Positions 43,407 to 51,455 of a stretch of 51,726 bases of DNA are shown piece after piece (the first letter of the stretch is position 1; each line of letters starts with the position of its first letter). This DNA comes from Acidimicrobiaceae bacterium (GTDB lineage: Bacteria > Actinomycetota > Acidimicrobiia > Acidimicrobiales > RAAP-2), in NCBI GenBank assembly GCA_003170315.1, contig PNAH01000011.1, forward strand, positions 1-51,726, given 5' to 3'. Below the pieces are notes generated by a model. It had not been told where the DNA came from and did no database searches. It saw only the letters and a program-made list of their open reading frames with translations. Position numbers and translations under genes: made by a program.

Positions 43407-44516
43407 GTGACTTCCTTGCTCGCGCTTGATTACGAGCTCGGTCCGGACCTCGAACGCGCGATTCGCGAAGCAATTGAAGCCTCGCTCGCTTTTTGCGTTT
43501 TGGATCGGCGAACGTCGCCGCGTCGGCGTCTGAAAGAACTCGAACGCCTGGGCGCCACCGCGGTACGCGATATCGACGGAATGACGGAACTGGCGAACGG
43601 CACTCCGGTCGATGACGAGATCGGCCTGGTGATGTTGACATCGGGTTCGAGTGGCGAACCCAAAGCAGTAGAACTCAGTTGGACAGCACTTCGCGCGAGT
43701 GCCGCACTCACGCAGTCGACGCTTCGGGGCGACGACGCGCCCATCTGGGTGCCCTGTCTCCCGGCCTGTCATATCGGCGGACTGGCGGTCATTTTGCGAG
43801 CCGTGTTCAGTGACGCGTCCTTGTGGTGGGACGACCGCGACGACCTCGAATCCGCGGCGGCGCACGGGGCCACGCACGTCTCTGTCGTTCGAGCACAACT
43901 CGCCCGTCAAGACGTGAGCGGCTTTCACTCCGTGTTGTTGGGGGGAGCGCGACCGCCTTCCGCAGTACCAGAGAACGTGATCGCCACCTGGGGCATGACC
44001 GAGACCGGTTCCGGTGTCGTTTACGACGGCACTCCCCTTCCGGGCGTCGACGTGGCGAGCGTCGACGGTCAGCTCTGCGTGCGAACACCCACCCTCTTTC
44101 GCTCCTACCGGAGTGGGCCGTGCCCGACGATCCTCGGGCCCGACGGACGAGACGATTGGTTCCCCACCGGCGACGCCGGCGATGTCACCAACGGCATCGT
44201 CGCCGTGCGTGGACGACTGGGATTCCTCATCAACACCGGTGGCGAGAAGCTATGGCCGGAAGAGCTCGAGACGGCACTCGCGACTATCGAGGGCGTGCGC
44301 GACGTGGCCGTCACCAGTGTCAACGATCCCGAATGGGGACAGCGAGTCGTCGCCTTGATCGTCAGTGACGGATCGCGACTGGACGAGTCCGTGCGCGCGG
44401 TGGCCGAGGAACGGATCGGTCCCTGGGCGAAACCGAAAGAGATCCGCTACGTCGTCGCGATTCCGCGCACGGGCAACGGCAAAATACGCCGCGGTGATTT
44501 ACCTCACGTCTTCTGA
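43407..44516 (+). CDS. menE: o-Succinylbenzoate-CoA ligase
   Basis: The 369-residue adenylate-forming ligase has the P-loop VMLTSGSSGEPKAVELSW, HIGGLAVILRAV, ATWGMTETGSGVVYDG, WFPTGDAGDV and the C-terminal catalytic-Lys region TGNGKIRRGDL. Length suits the short actinobacterial MenE type; the N-terminus lacks the large subdomain of about 450-residue forms. It activates OSB for MenB. It is divergent from menB-menA. Confidence 0.9.
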   Translation: MTSLLALDYELGPDLERAIREAIEASLAFCVLDRRTSPRRRLKELERLGATAVRDIDGMTELANGTPVDDEIGLVMLTSGSSGEPKAVELSWTALRASAALTQSTLRGDDAPIWVPCLPACHIGGLAVILRAVFSDASLWWDDRDDLESAAAHGATHVSVVRAQLARQDVSGFHSVLLGGARPPSAVPENVIATWGMTETGSGVVYDGTPLPGVDVASVDGQLCVRTPTLFRSYRSGPCPTILGPDGRDDWFPTGDAGDVTNGIVAVRGRLGFLINTGGEKLWPEELETALATIEGVRDVAVTSVNDPEWGQRVVALIVSDGSRLDESVRAVAEERIGPWAKPKEIRYVVAIPRTGNGKIRRGDLPHVF

Positions 44517-44581
44517 CTGCCGTCCTACGTCGCGCGCCGCGGACGCGGAGTCGACCAACCTCTGCGGTCGAATAGACGCCT

Positions 44582-45835
44582 TTAGCCGAGGACCGTACTG
44601 CCGCGTCGGGCGATCGAGTCGATGGAGACTGCCGCCAGTAACACGAGAGCCGTCGCAATGTACTGCGTCGCCGCACTCATGCCAACGAGGCCCATGCCGT
44701 TCGGAATGGTGGCGATAATCACGCCACCGACGACGGCGTTGATCATCTTGCCTCGTCCGCCAAAGAGGCTCGTGCCGCCGATAACGGCCGCGGCGACGGA
44801 CTCGAGCACGAGGTTGCCGCCGTCAATCCCGTCGGTGATGCCCCCGAGTCGAGAGGCGTAGATCAGTCCCCCAATACCGGCGGTCAAGCCGGCGAGGGAA
44901 AACGCCATGAGTCGGTACCGGTTGACGTTGACGCCGGCGCGACGAGCGGCTTCACTATTTCCGCCAATGGCGTAGATGTAGCGACCGGCCTTTGTCTTAA
45001 TGAGGATGAAACTGCCGGCGGCGAGGACCGCCAGCACGATCGGAATCACGAAGGGCATCCCGTCGATGGTGGTGAACCCGGAACGATTCGTGTTGAAGAT
45101 CCAGATCGATAGGCCACCGGTGATGACGAGCAGGACAATCTTGGCGATCATGACGGTCGAGTTCGTGTCGAGTCCGCTGGTGCGTCGATTGCGGGCGGCA
45201 CGCAACATGGCAAAACTGGAGATCGCGACAATCACGATGACGAAGATAATCGTGGCGAACGGAGTGAAATTCCCGTTCACGATGTAGTACAGCTCGTTGT
45301 TGTGCAGCGGTATGGCCCCGCCCGTGCCCTGTTTGTCGACGAGCCAGATCAGGACGCCTTGCCAGCCCAAGAGTCCGGCCAGCGTCACGATGAACGACGG
45401 GAGACGAAGTCGAATGACGAGTACACCACTCAAGGTCGTTATCCCGGTCGTAACGGCCAAGGCGACAACAACGGCGAGCCACCACGGCCAGTGGTACTTC
45501 GTGGCGGTCAGAATGACCGCCGCGGCGGCGCCGATACCGGCGACGAATCCGAGCGAGAGGTCGATCTCACCCAAAAGGAGAAGCCAGATCTCAGCCATAC
45601 TCAAGAGCACAAAGAAGCAGGCTTGGATCAATAGGTTGGTCAGGTTCTGCGGCGTAAGGAAGACCGAGTTCTGGATCTGGAAGTAGATGACGAGGGCCGC
45701 CAGGCCAATGAGGATCGGAATCGATCCGTTGTCACCCTGCCAGACGCGCTTCACCTGTTGGGACAGCGAACGCCGCGTCGATACGTCGTGCTCGCTGGAG
45801 TGACTCGGCGTTACCTGTTCGGGGGCATCGGACAA
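44582..45835 (-). CDS. Sugar ABC transporter permease (XylH/RbsC family)
   Basis: The 417-residue protein has a polar N-terminus of about 35 residues, then about ten to twelve membrane helices. It carries the family signatures IQACFFVLLSMAEIWLLLLG, AGVNVNRYRLMAFSLAGLTA and GGTSLFGGRGKMINAVVGG (EAA-like coupling region). It would form the membrane channel for the ATPase and binding protein encoded just upstream. Gap to the ATPase gene is 15 bp. Confidence 0.92.
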   Translation of the reverse strand: MSDAPEQVTPSHSSEHDVSTRRSLSQQVKRVWQGDNGSIPILIGLAALVIYFQIQNSVFLTPQNLTNLLIQACFFVLLSMAEIWLLLLGEIDLSLGFVAGIGAAAAVILTATKYHWPWWLAVVVALAVTTGITTLSGVLVIRLRLPSFIVTLAGLLGWQGVLIWLVDKQGTGGAIPLHNNELYYIVNGNFTPFATIIFVIVIVAISSFAMLRAARNRRTSGLDTNSTVMIAKIVLLVITGGLSIWIFNTNRSGFTTIDGMPFVIPIVLAVLAAGSFILIKTKAGRYIYAIGGNSEAARRAGVNVNRYRLMAFSLAGLTAGIGGLIYASRLGGITDGIDGGNLVLESVAAAVIGGTSLFGGRGKMINAVVGGVIIATIPNGMGLVGMSAATQYIATALVLLAAVSIDSIARRGSTVLG

Positions 45836-45850
45836 CGGAGAGCCTTTCGG

Positions 45851-46702
45851 TTAAAGAGACGAGGAGAGGCGCGAAGGAACGCGGCTGGACTCTCCAGTGG
45901 TGATCAACTCGACGGCACTGGTGGTGTCGTAATTGGCGATCGGACCCTCACTGACGATGGTGCCCAGGTACATGACCGCGATGCGGTCAGCGACGCCAAA
46001 GACGTCGAGAAGGTTGTGAGAGATAACGAGAACGGAGATGCCCCTGGAGGCGAGCGTACGAATGAGTTCGAGAACGAGTTTGGTCTGCGTGACGCCGAGA
46101 GCCGCCGTCGGTTCGTCCATGACGACCAACTTCGAGTCGCGCATGACGGCGCGCGCCACCGCGACGGCTTGACGTTGTCCGCCGGACAGCGATCCCACGA
46201 GTTGGCGCACTGACTTCACCGTCGTCACCGAGAGGTCCTTCAACGTTTGCTTCGTTGACAGTTCCATCTTGATCTCGGAGAGCATCTCGTACTTCGTCTC
46301 TTCGCGACCGAGGAACATGTTCGAGACGATGTCGAGATTGTCGCAGAGTGCGAGGTCCTGGTACACCGTGGCGATCCCCAAATCCGACGCGTCGCGAGGA
46401 GTGTGAATGTTCACTTCCTTGCCGTTCCAGAAGGTTTGGCCCGAGGCCGGCGCGTAGATGCCCGACATACATTTCACGAGGGTTGATTTGCCAGCGCCGT
46501 TGTCACCAATCAGTGCGGTGACCTGACCGGCCGGCACGTCGAGGTCGCAGTCCTGCAGTGCCTGCACGGGACCGAAATTCTTCGATATACCTCGCAGGCT
46601 CAACAGTGGTGTTGCGGGTGATGCAGAGGCCCCCGAGTCAACTGGCCCGTCTCGTCCGTCACCGGACGTGGAAGGACTAGTTGACTCGGGGACGTTCTCC
46701 AT
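45851..46702 (-). CDS. Sugar ABC transporter ATP-binding protein (single ATPase domain)
   Basis: The 283-residue ATPase has Walker A IGDNGAGKSTLVKCMSG, Q-loop TVYQDLALCDNL, signature SLSGGQRQAVAVARAV, Walker B KLVVMDEPTAAL and switch His VLVISHN. Many sugar importers of this CUT2 group use an about 500-residue double ATPase; this one has a single domain like FrcA, so it probably works as a homodimer. A low-complexity Ser/Asp-rich N-terminal tail of about 30 residues precedes the fold. Confidence 0.93.
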   Translation of the reverse strand: MENVPESTSPSTSGDGRDGPVDSGASASPATPLLSLRGISKNFGPVQALQDCDLDVPAGQVTALIGDNGAGKSTLVKCMSGIYAPASGQTFWNGKEVNIHTPRDASDLGIATVYQDLALCDNLDIVSNMFLGREETKYEMLSEIKMELSTKQTLKDLSVTTVKSVRQLVGSLSGGQRQAVAVARAVMRDSKLVVMDEPTAALGVTQTKLVLELIRTLASRGISVLVISHNLLDVFGVADRIAVMYLGTIVSEGPIANYDTTSAVELITTGESSRVPSRLSSSL

Positions 46703-46712
46703 CAGTGATTAC

Positions 46713-47936
46713 TTATTTAATGCCATACGTCGTGCAGTCAGCCGCGAAGGTGGGCTGGGGTGAGCCAGCAACCGTCGGCGACGAAGTCGAGCACAAGTCC
46801 GAAGCCTTCAACCAGCCGTCGTGGATAACCGTGGACTCAACGTCCGCAGCCGTAACCCATGAGGCCGTCAAAAGAATCGAAGCAACACCCTTGTTCTCAA
46901 GCGTGTCAGGAATCGAGCCGTTCACGAGACCCTTGGGTGGCTTCTTGCCAGCGTTGAGGTACACCGCGAGCGCAACTGCCGACTGAGCTTCCTTGTAAAT
47001 CGGCTTGTAGACGGTGCCGCACTGGTAGCCAGAGATGACATTCTGGAAACCAACGAGTGACGCGTCCTGGCCGGTGAACGGAAAGGTCTTGGGCTTGAGA
47101 CCCTTGCTCTGCAGGTAGGTGATGATGCCCGAAGCGTTGTTGTCGTTCGGCGTAACCGCAGAGTTAATGCTCGGGTGTGCCGTGTAGGCAGCCTCAAAGT
47201 CCGAAGCGGCCGTTGGGGCGTCCCACGTACCGGCGTTCTCCAACACTGACTGCTTGCTACCGCTGAGGGTAGTGGCGGTCGTGTTGAATCCTCCGGCGGC
47301 GAGGACGGCGTTGTAGCCGTTCTTGAACAAGGTGGCGTTGTTGTCAGTCGGTGAACCGTACGAGATGTAGGTCACGGGGTTAGTGACGCCCCAGGCGGTC
47401 TGGCAAGCCAGTTCGCCTTTACCAATCAACGTACCGACCGCGACGTTGTCAAAGCTGACATAGTACGAACGCTGTCCACCCAAGGTGAGACGGTCGTAGT
47501 CAATGGTCTTCACGCCACGTGCAGCTGCGTAGGCCTCAATGGAAGCACCTGTCGTCGGGTCAATCGGGTCCACAATGAGCACTTTGGTGCCACGCGCAAT
47601 TGCTGCCTGGGCATCGGTGAACATCGTCGTGTCAGATCCCAACGCGTTTTCGACCTTCCACTTCTTCACGCCGGCGGCCTTGAACGCCTTGGTCAAGTCC
47701 GGAGCGTCGAAAGCCGTGTACCGAGCCGAGGACTTCGTGTCGGGAAGGATGACCGTAATGGCGCCCTTACCCTTCGCCACGATGGCCTTCAGGTACTTCA
47801 TTGTCGAATAGCTCGTATTAAACGTGCTAGCCGATACGGTTTTCCCAGCTGCAGAACTCACGCTCGGCAACATTGTGACGACAAAAGTGCCGACCAATGC
47901 CACAGTCGCAAGAGCCCTTCCTGTTTTAAAATTCAT
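46713..47936 (-). CDS. Sugar ABC transporter substrate-binding protein (XylF-like)
   Basis: The 407-residue protein has a Sec signal peptide (about 1-29, SSAAGKT) without a lipobox Cys. Then come the periplasmic-binding-protein type I lobes: AITVILPDTKSSARYTAFDA, IVDPIDPTTGASIEAYAAARG, TPNDNNASGIITYLQSKG and PFTGQDASLVGFQNVISGYQ. These match XylF-type xylose-binding proteins, though the sugar is not proven. Base composition is less GC-rich than its neighbours, which may reflect high expression or transfer. It has a 391-bp regulatory-looking upstream region. Confidence 0.92.
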   Translation of the reverse strand: MNFKTGRALATVALVGTFVVTMLPSVSSAAGKTVSASTFNTSYSTMKYLKAIVAKGKGAITVILPDTKSSARYTAFDAPDLTKAFKAAGVKKWKVENALGSDTTMFTDAQAAIARGTKVLIVDPIDPTTGASIEAYAAARGVKTIDYDRLTLGGQRSYYVSFDNVAVGTLIGKGELACQTAWGVTNPVTYISYGSPTDNNATLFKNGYNAVLAAGGFNTTATTLSGSKQSVLENAGTWDAPTAASDFEAAYTAHPSINSAVTPNDNNASGIITYLQSKGLKPKTFPFTGQDASLVGFQNVISGYQCGTVYKPIYKEAQSAVALAVYLNAGKKPPKGLVNGSIPDTLENKGVASILLTASWVTAADVESTVIHDGWLKASDLCSTSSPTVAGSPQPTFAADCTTYGIK

Positions 47937-48327
47937 ATCCCCAACCCTTCAGTGACACCGTAGTGGTGTCGATAGTTTTATTGCACTGCGTGAACATCAG
48001 GTGAAACATAATGTCCGATTGGTAAAATAACATGCCGACACGATGAGCGTTGTTCACGATACGGAAATTCCCTCGAAATAGCGTGTTCACGTAACACGAA
48101 CGATTGTCGGTCCAACCTGAAAGTCATCGTTTTCTAGATGAAAGTGCCAAGATGAGAAATTCGTTCAACCGCTGCACAACGTCGTAAACCTCTTCACATC
48201 CTGATCAAACGGTCTTTCTGATAGTTCCTCCACTTCAGCGGACCGCTCCGTACGAACCCGGAACTTCGTCCTTCGTTCATAGACGTCCGAGTGAGTTTTT
48301 CACGCGCGGTGAGGAACCGGCGGGCGA
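47937..48327. promoter_or_regulatory. Upstream region of the sugar transporter with repeated TGTTCACG elements
   Basis: No gene is seen in these 391 bp, which are clearly less GC-rich than the surroundings. TGTTCACG occurs at 48051-48058 and 48084-48091 on the plus strand (33 bp apart) and inverted at 47989-47996. The second copy is inside a palindrome CGTGTT-CACGT-AACACG (48082-48098). A separate hairpin GACACC/GGTGTC (47954-47970) would lie in the 5' leader. Sugar-responsive repression or activation is inferred. Confidence 0.5.
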
Positions 48328-49290
48328 TTACGCCAAAGAGAGAACCTGCTCCATCGTTTCCATGATCGAAATGGTCTCGTCCAAGGGCATCATCGGGCTC
48401 TCGAGCATTCCCTCCTCGATGCACCGCGCCACTTCCGCCGCCTCGTAGTGCAGGCCGCGACCGACTGAGGCGAACTCAAAGATTCGCTCGTCGCCAGTTC
48501 GTGGCACCAGCGTGAACGGGCCAGGTGCGTAGAAACTTCCTCCAATCTCGATACGAGCGTCGGTCCCGGAAATGGACGCCCTCGTCGGCGTCCTCGCGCC
48601 CGATGTGCACGACAGCACGGCCTGCGCACCACTCTCATAGCCGAACACCATCGCGACCGATCCGTCTACACCGGTGAAGGCCGGTTGCGTGAGCGCCGTC
48701 ACGCGCGATGGCGTGCCGAGCACCATTGATGCGAAAGAGACCGGATAGACGCCGAGGTCGAGCATCGCTCCCCCGCCCAACGCGGGATTGAAGAGACGAA
48801 ACTCCGCGTCGGACGCGAACCACTGACCGTGGTCGGCTTCAACACTCACGATGCGACCGAGGTCACCGCTCGCGACGATCGCACGTATTTCAATGATGTT
48901 GGGGAGACACCGAGTCCACATCGCCTCCATCAGAAAGAGTCGCTTTTCTCTGGCCTTCGCGACCAATTGTCGCGCCTCGTCACTCGTCATGGTGAACGCC
49001 TTTTCGACGAGTACGGGCTTGTCGTGCTCGAGTGCCAGCGTGGCGTTGTCGTAGTGCATGGGATGGGGCGTCGCGACGTAGACGACGTCAACGTCCGCGT
49101 CGGTGACCAACTGCTCGTACGAGTCGTAGCTGCGCGGTATCGAGTGTTCACGGGCGAACGCATCGGCCGACGATTGCGTGCGCGATCCAACGGCGGCGAC
49201 GACCCCGACGCCGGTGAGCGCTACGTCACGCGCAAACGTCCGGGCAATGCCGCCCGTGCCAATAATTCCCCACTTGAGTACTCGTGCCAC
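48328..49290 (-). CDS. Gfo/Idh/MocA-family NAD(P)-dependent oxidoreductase
   Basis: The 320-residue enzyme has an N-terminal Rossmann fold (WGIIGTGGIARTFARDV), ATPHPMHYDNATLALEHDKP and VEKAFTM in place of the usual EKP. It also has LFLMEAMWTRCLPN and GGGAMLDLGVYPVSFASMVLG, which resemble dihydrodiol/D-xylose dehydrogenases (DHDH group). GGAG lies five bases before GTG 49290. Beside a XylF-like transporter it may oxidise an imported sugar; the substrate is not shown by sequence. Confidence 0.88.
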   Translation of the reverse strand: MARVLKWGIIGTGGIARTFARDVALTGVGVVAAVGSRTQSSADAFAREHSIPRSYDSYEQLVTDADVDVVYVATPHPMHYDNATLALEHDKPVLVEKAFTMTSDEARQLVAKAREKRLFLMEAMWTRCLPNIIEIRAIVASGDLGRIVSVEADHGQWFASDAEFRLFNPALGGGAMLDLGVYPVSFASMVLGTPSRVTALTQPAFTGVDGSVAMVFGYESGAQAVLSCTSGARTPTRASISGTDARIEIGGSFYAPGPFTLVPRTGDERIFEFASVGRGLHYEAAEVARCIEEGMLESPMMPLDETISIMETMEQVLSLA

Positions 49291-49326
49291 GTTTTCTCCG
49301 CTCCCAACCTTCGAACCACCAGAGTA

Positions 49327-49342
49327 CCGAGTCGTGACTCGG
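49327..49342. repeat. Inverted repeat upstream of the oxidoreductase gene
   Basis: CCGAGTC-GT-GACTCGG is a perfect 7-bp inverted repeat with a 2-base centre, 37 bp before the oxidoreductase start. A small operator is possible. On the minus strand TACTCT just after it could be the -10. Confidence 0.35.
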
Positions 49343-49448
49343 CGGTCGCCAACTAGACGTTCGTCACGAAGAACGTGCTGCTACCAGGTGAGCCCGAGCA
49401 GACCGCGCATCGCCGCTTCGAACTGAACGTTGACAAGGACGTGGTCGG

Positions 49449-49454
49449 TACGCT
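49449..49454 (+). promoter_or_regulatory. -10 element of a probable leaderless transcript for the thioredoxin-domain gene
   Basis: TACGCT lies six bases (GCGTCG) before GTG 49461, with no Shine-Dalgarno. The same hexamer precedes menH. Confidence 0.5.
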
Positions 49455-49460
49455 GCGTCG

Positions 49461-51455
49461 GTGACCAATCGACTCGCGAACGCCTCGAGCGCGTATCTAC
49501 GCCAACACGCCGAGAACCCCGTCGACTGGCGAACATGGGGATACGAAGCGCTCGCCGAAGCGGCGCAGCTCGACCGTCCGATTTTTCTCTCCGTTGGCTA
49601 CGCCGCGTGTCACTGGTGCCACGTCATGGCCCACGAGTCGTTCGAGGATCCGAACGTCGCCTCTCTGCTCAATGAGTACTTCATTCCCATCAAGGTCGAT
49701 CGTGAGGAGCGGCCCGATGTCGACGCGGTCTACATGGCGGCCACGCAGTTGGTCAGTGGACACGGTGGATGGCCGATGTCGGTGTTCCTGTTCCCGGACG
49801 GACGGCCTTTCATGGCCGGCACGTACTATCCCCCCGTCGAGCGTCACGGCCAGGCGAGTTTCACCACGCTCCTGACGGCGATGCACAACGCCTGGACCAC
49901 CCGGCGCGACGCGGTCGAGGACCAAGCCAATGAACTCTCGCGTGCCCTCGATCGCGAGGTCGGTTTCATTGATCACCTTGCGCCGTTCTCGGACGTACTC
50001 GACCTCGCGGCTTCGCGAGGCAAACTTCGCGACGAACTGGTCGGTCAGGTGGACCTAGAAGGAGGATTCGGGGACGCCCCAAAGTTCCCGCGACCCAGTT
50101 ACGTCGAGGCACTTTTGGAGTTCACGGACGAAACGGCCCGCGTCGCGGTCGAGCGGACCCTGGACGCCATGTCGCGACGAGGGATCTACGACCACCTCCG
50201 AGGGGGCTTCGCGCGCTACAGCGTGGACGCCGAATGGCACGTACCCCACTTCGAAAAGATGCTGAGCGACCAGGCACTGCTGGCGCGCGCCTACCTGCGC
50301 GCGGCCCGGGCCGTGCCCGAGCACGCCGAATGGCGAGAGGTCGCTCTCAGCACGATCAACTTCGTGTTGCATGACCTCGCGGTCGACGGTGGCTTCGCGT
50401 CGGCGCTCGACGCCGACGCTGGCGGCGTCGAGGGTTCCCACGTGACGTGGACTCCCCAAGAAGTGGCGGAGGCGTTGGACGACGACGAACTCGGCGGGGA
50501 CCTCGAGGCGGCGTTACGTCGCTGGCGCATTGACGAGCCCGGCGATTTCGAGGGCCGTTCAATACCTCGACTCGCCGACGCCGAACCGTTCAGTCCCCCC
50601 GCCGCCCTCGCGGCGGTGCGCGAGTCGTTGCTTCGTTCGCGCGCGCGTCGAGTCCAACCCGGTCGCGACGAGAAGGTCATTCTCGAATGGAACGCAATGT
50701 TCGCTTCGGCGCTCTTCGAGGTTCGTGACGCGCCCTCCGTCGAACTCGCCACGTCGCTCCTGCGCTCGCTCCAGCGAACGCACTTTCACGATGACGTTTG
50801 GTGGCGAACCGAGAGTCGGCGAGCCCACGCCAGCGCGAGCGACGTGGCGTGCATGCTCGACGCGTGCGTCGACGCCTTCGAAGCAACGGGCGATGATTCA
50901 TGGATCGACCGAGCGAGACTGCGTAAGGTCTACCTGCTCGATCATTACTGGGACGGTGAGGTACCGACGTCACGTGCTCCCCACGTCGGGAACGGAATCT
51001 TCTCGCGAAGCAATCTCGTCACCGATCTCCACGCGCGACCAAAGGAGATCTTCGACGGGGCGACCCCGTCGAGTCACGCCGTCGCGTGTCGCGCGCTCGC
51101 GCGCTTGGCCCTGGTCACCGGCGACCACGAATGCCTCGTCGTCGCCCAACGCTTGGTCGAACTCGCGGCATCACTGCTCGCGACACACCCGGGCGCCGTT
51201 CCCGATTTGGTCGAAGCGGCCGGATTCGCGCTCGAGGGCGTCGAGGTCGTTATCCCGGGGCCGCCCAACGAACTCTCGGCGTTCATGAACTCGAGCTTCA
51301 CGAGGCGCTCAGTGCTCGTGACGGGAAGTGGTTCCTCACCGCTCTTAGACGGTCGTCAGTCGGGATTGGCCTACGTGTGTCGCGCGGGGGTCTGTCATCT
51401 GCCGGTCGACAGTGTGTCGGCGCTCGCAGAACAGTTGCGTATCGTGGGAGCCTGA
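49461..51455 (+). CDS. YyaL/DUF255 thioredoxin-domain protein
   Basis: The 664-residue protein has an N-terminal thioredoxin-like DUF255 domain (about 1-165). It reads NRLANASSAYLRQHAENPVDW, FLSVGYAACHWCHVMAHESF (active-site-like CHWCH) and VDREERPDVDAVYM. The rest is an alpha/alpha six-hairpin glycosidase-like domain (GGFARYSVDAEWHVPHFEKM, EKVILEWNAM). This is the full domain order of the YyaL / SPATA20 family. Biochemical role is not established. The GTG start is set by a -10 six bases upstream. Confidence 0.92.
   Translation: MTNRLANASSAYLRQHAENPVDWRTWGYEALAEAAQLDRPIFLSVGYAACHWCHVMAHESFEDPNVASLLNEYFIPIKVDREERPDVDAVYMAATQLVSGHGGWPMSVFLFPDGRPFMAGTYYPPVERHGQASFTTLLTAMHNAWTTRRDAVEDQANELSRALDREVGFIDHLAPFSDVLDLAASRGKLRDELVGQVDLEGGFGDAPKFPRPSYVEALLEFTDETARVAVERTLDAMSRRGIYDHLRGGFARYSVDAEWHVPHFEKMLSDQALLARAYLRAARAVPEHAEWREVALSTINFVLHDLAVDGGFASALDADAGGVEGSHVTWTPQEVAEALDDDELGGDLEAALRRWRIDEPGDFEGRSIPRLADAEPFSPPAALAAVRESLLRSRARRVQPGRDEKVILEWNAMFASALFEVRDAPSVELATSLLRSLQRTHFHDDVWWRTESRRAHASASDVACMLDACVDAFEATGDDSWIDRARLRKVYLLDHYWDGEVPTSRAPHVGNGIFSRSNLVTDLHARPKEIFDGATPSSHAVACRALARLALVTGDHECLVVAQRLVELAASLLATHPGAVPDLVEAAGFALEGVEVVIPGPPNELSAFMNSSFTRRSVLVTGSGSSPLLDGRQSGLAYVCRAGVCHLPVDSVSALAEQLRIVGA

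Noticed and set aside
47954..47970. Hairpin in the sugar-transporter leader as a riboswitch
   Set aside because: It is a simple 6-bp stem with no additional conserved structure; recorded only as part of the upstream region.
48194..48424. Small minus-strand frame after the oxidoreductase
   Set aside because: It overlaps the oxidoreductase C-terminus in another frame, has no start context and does not resemble any protein.
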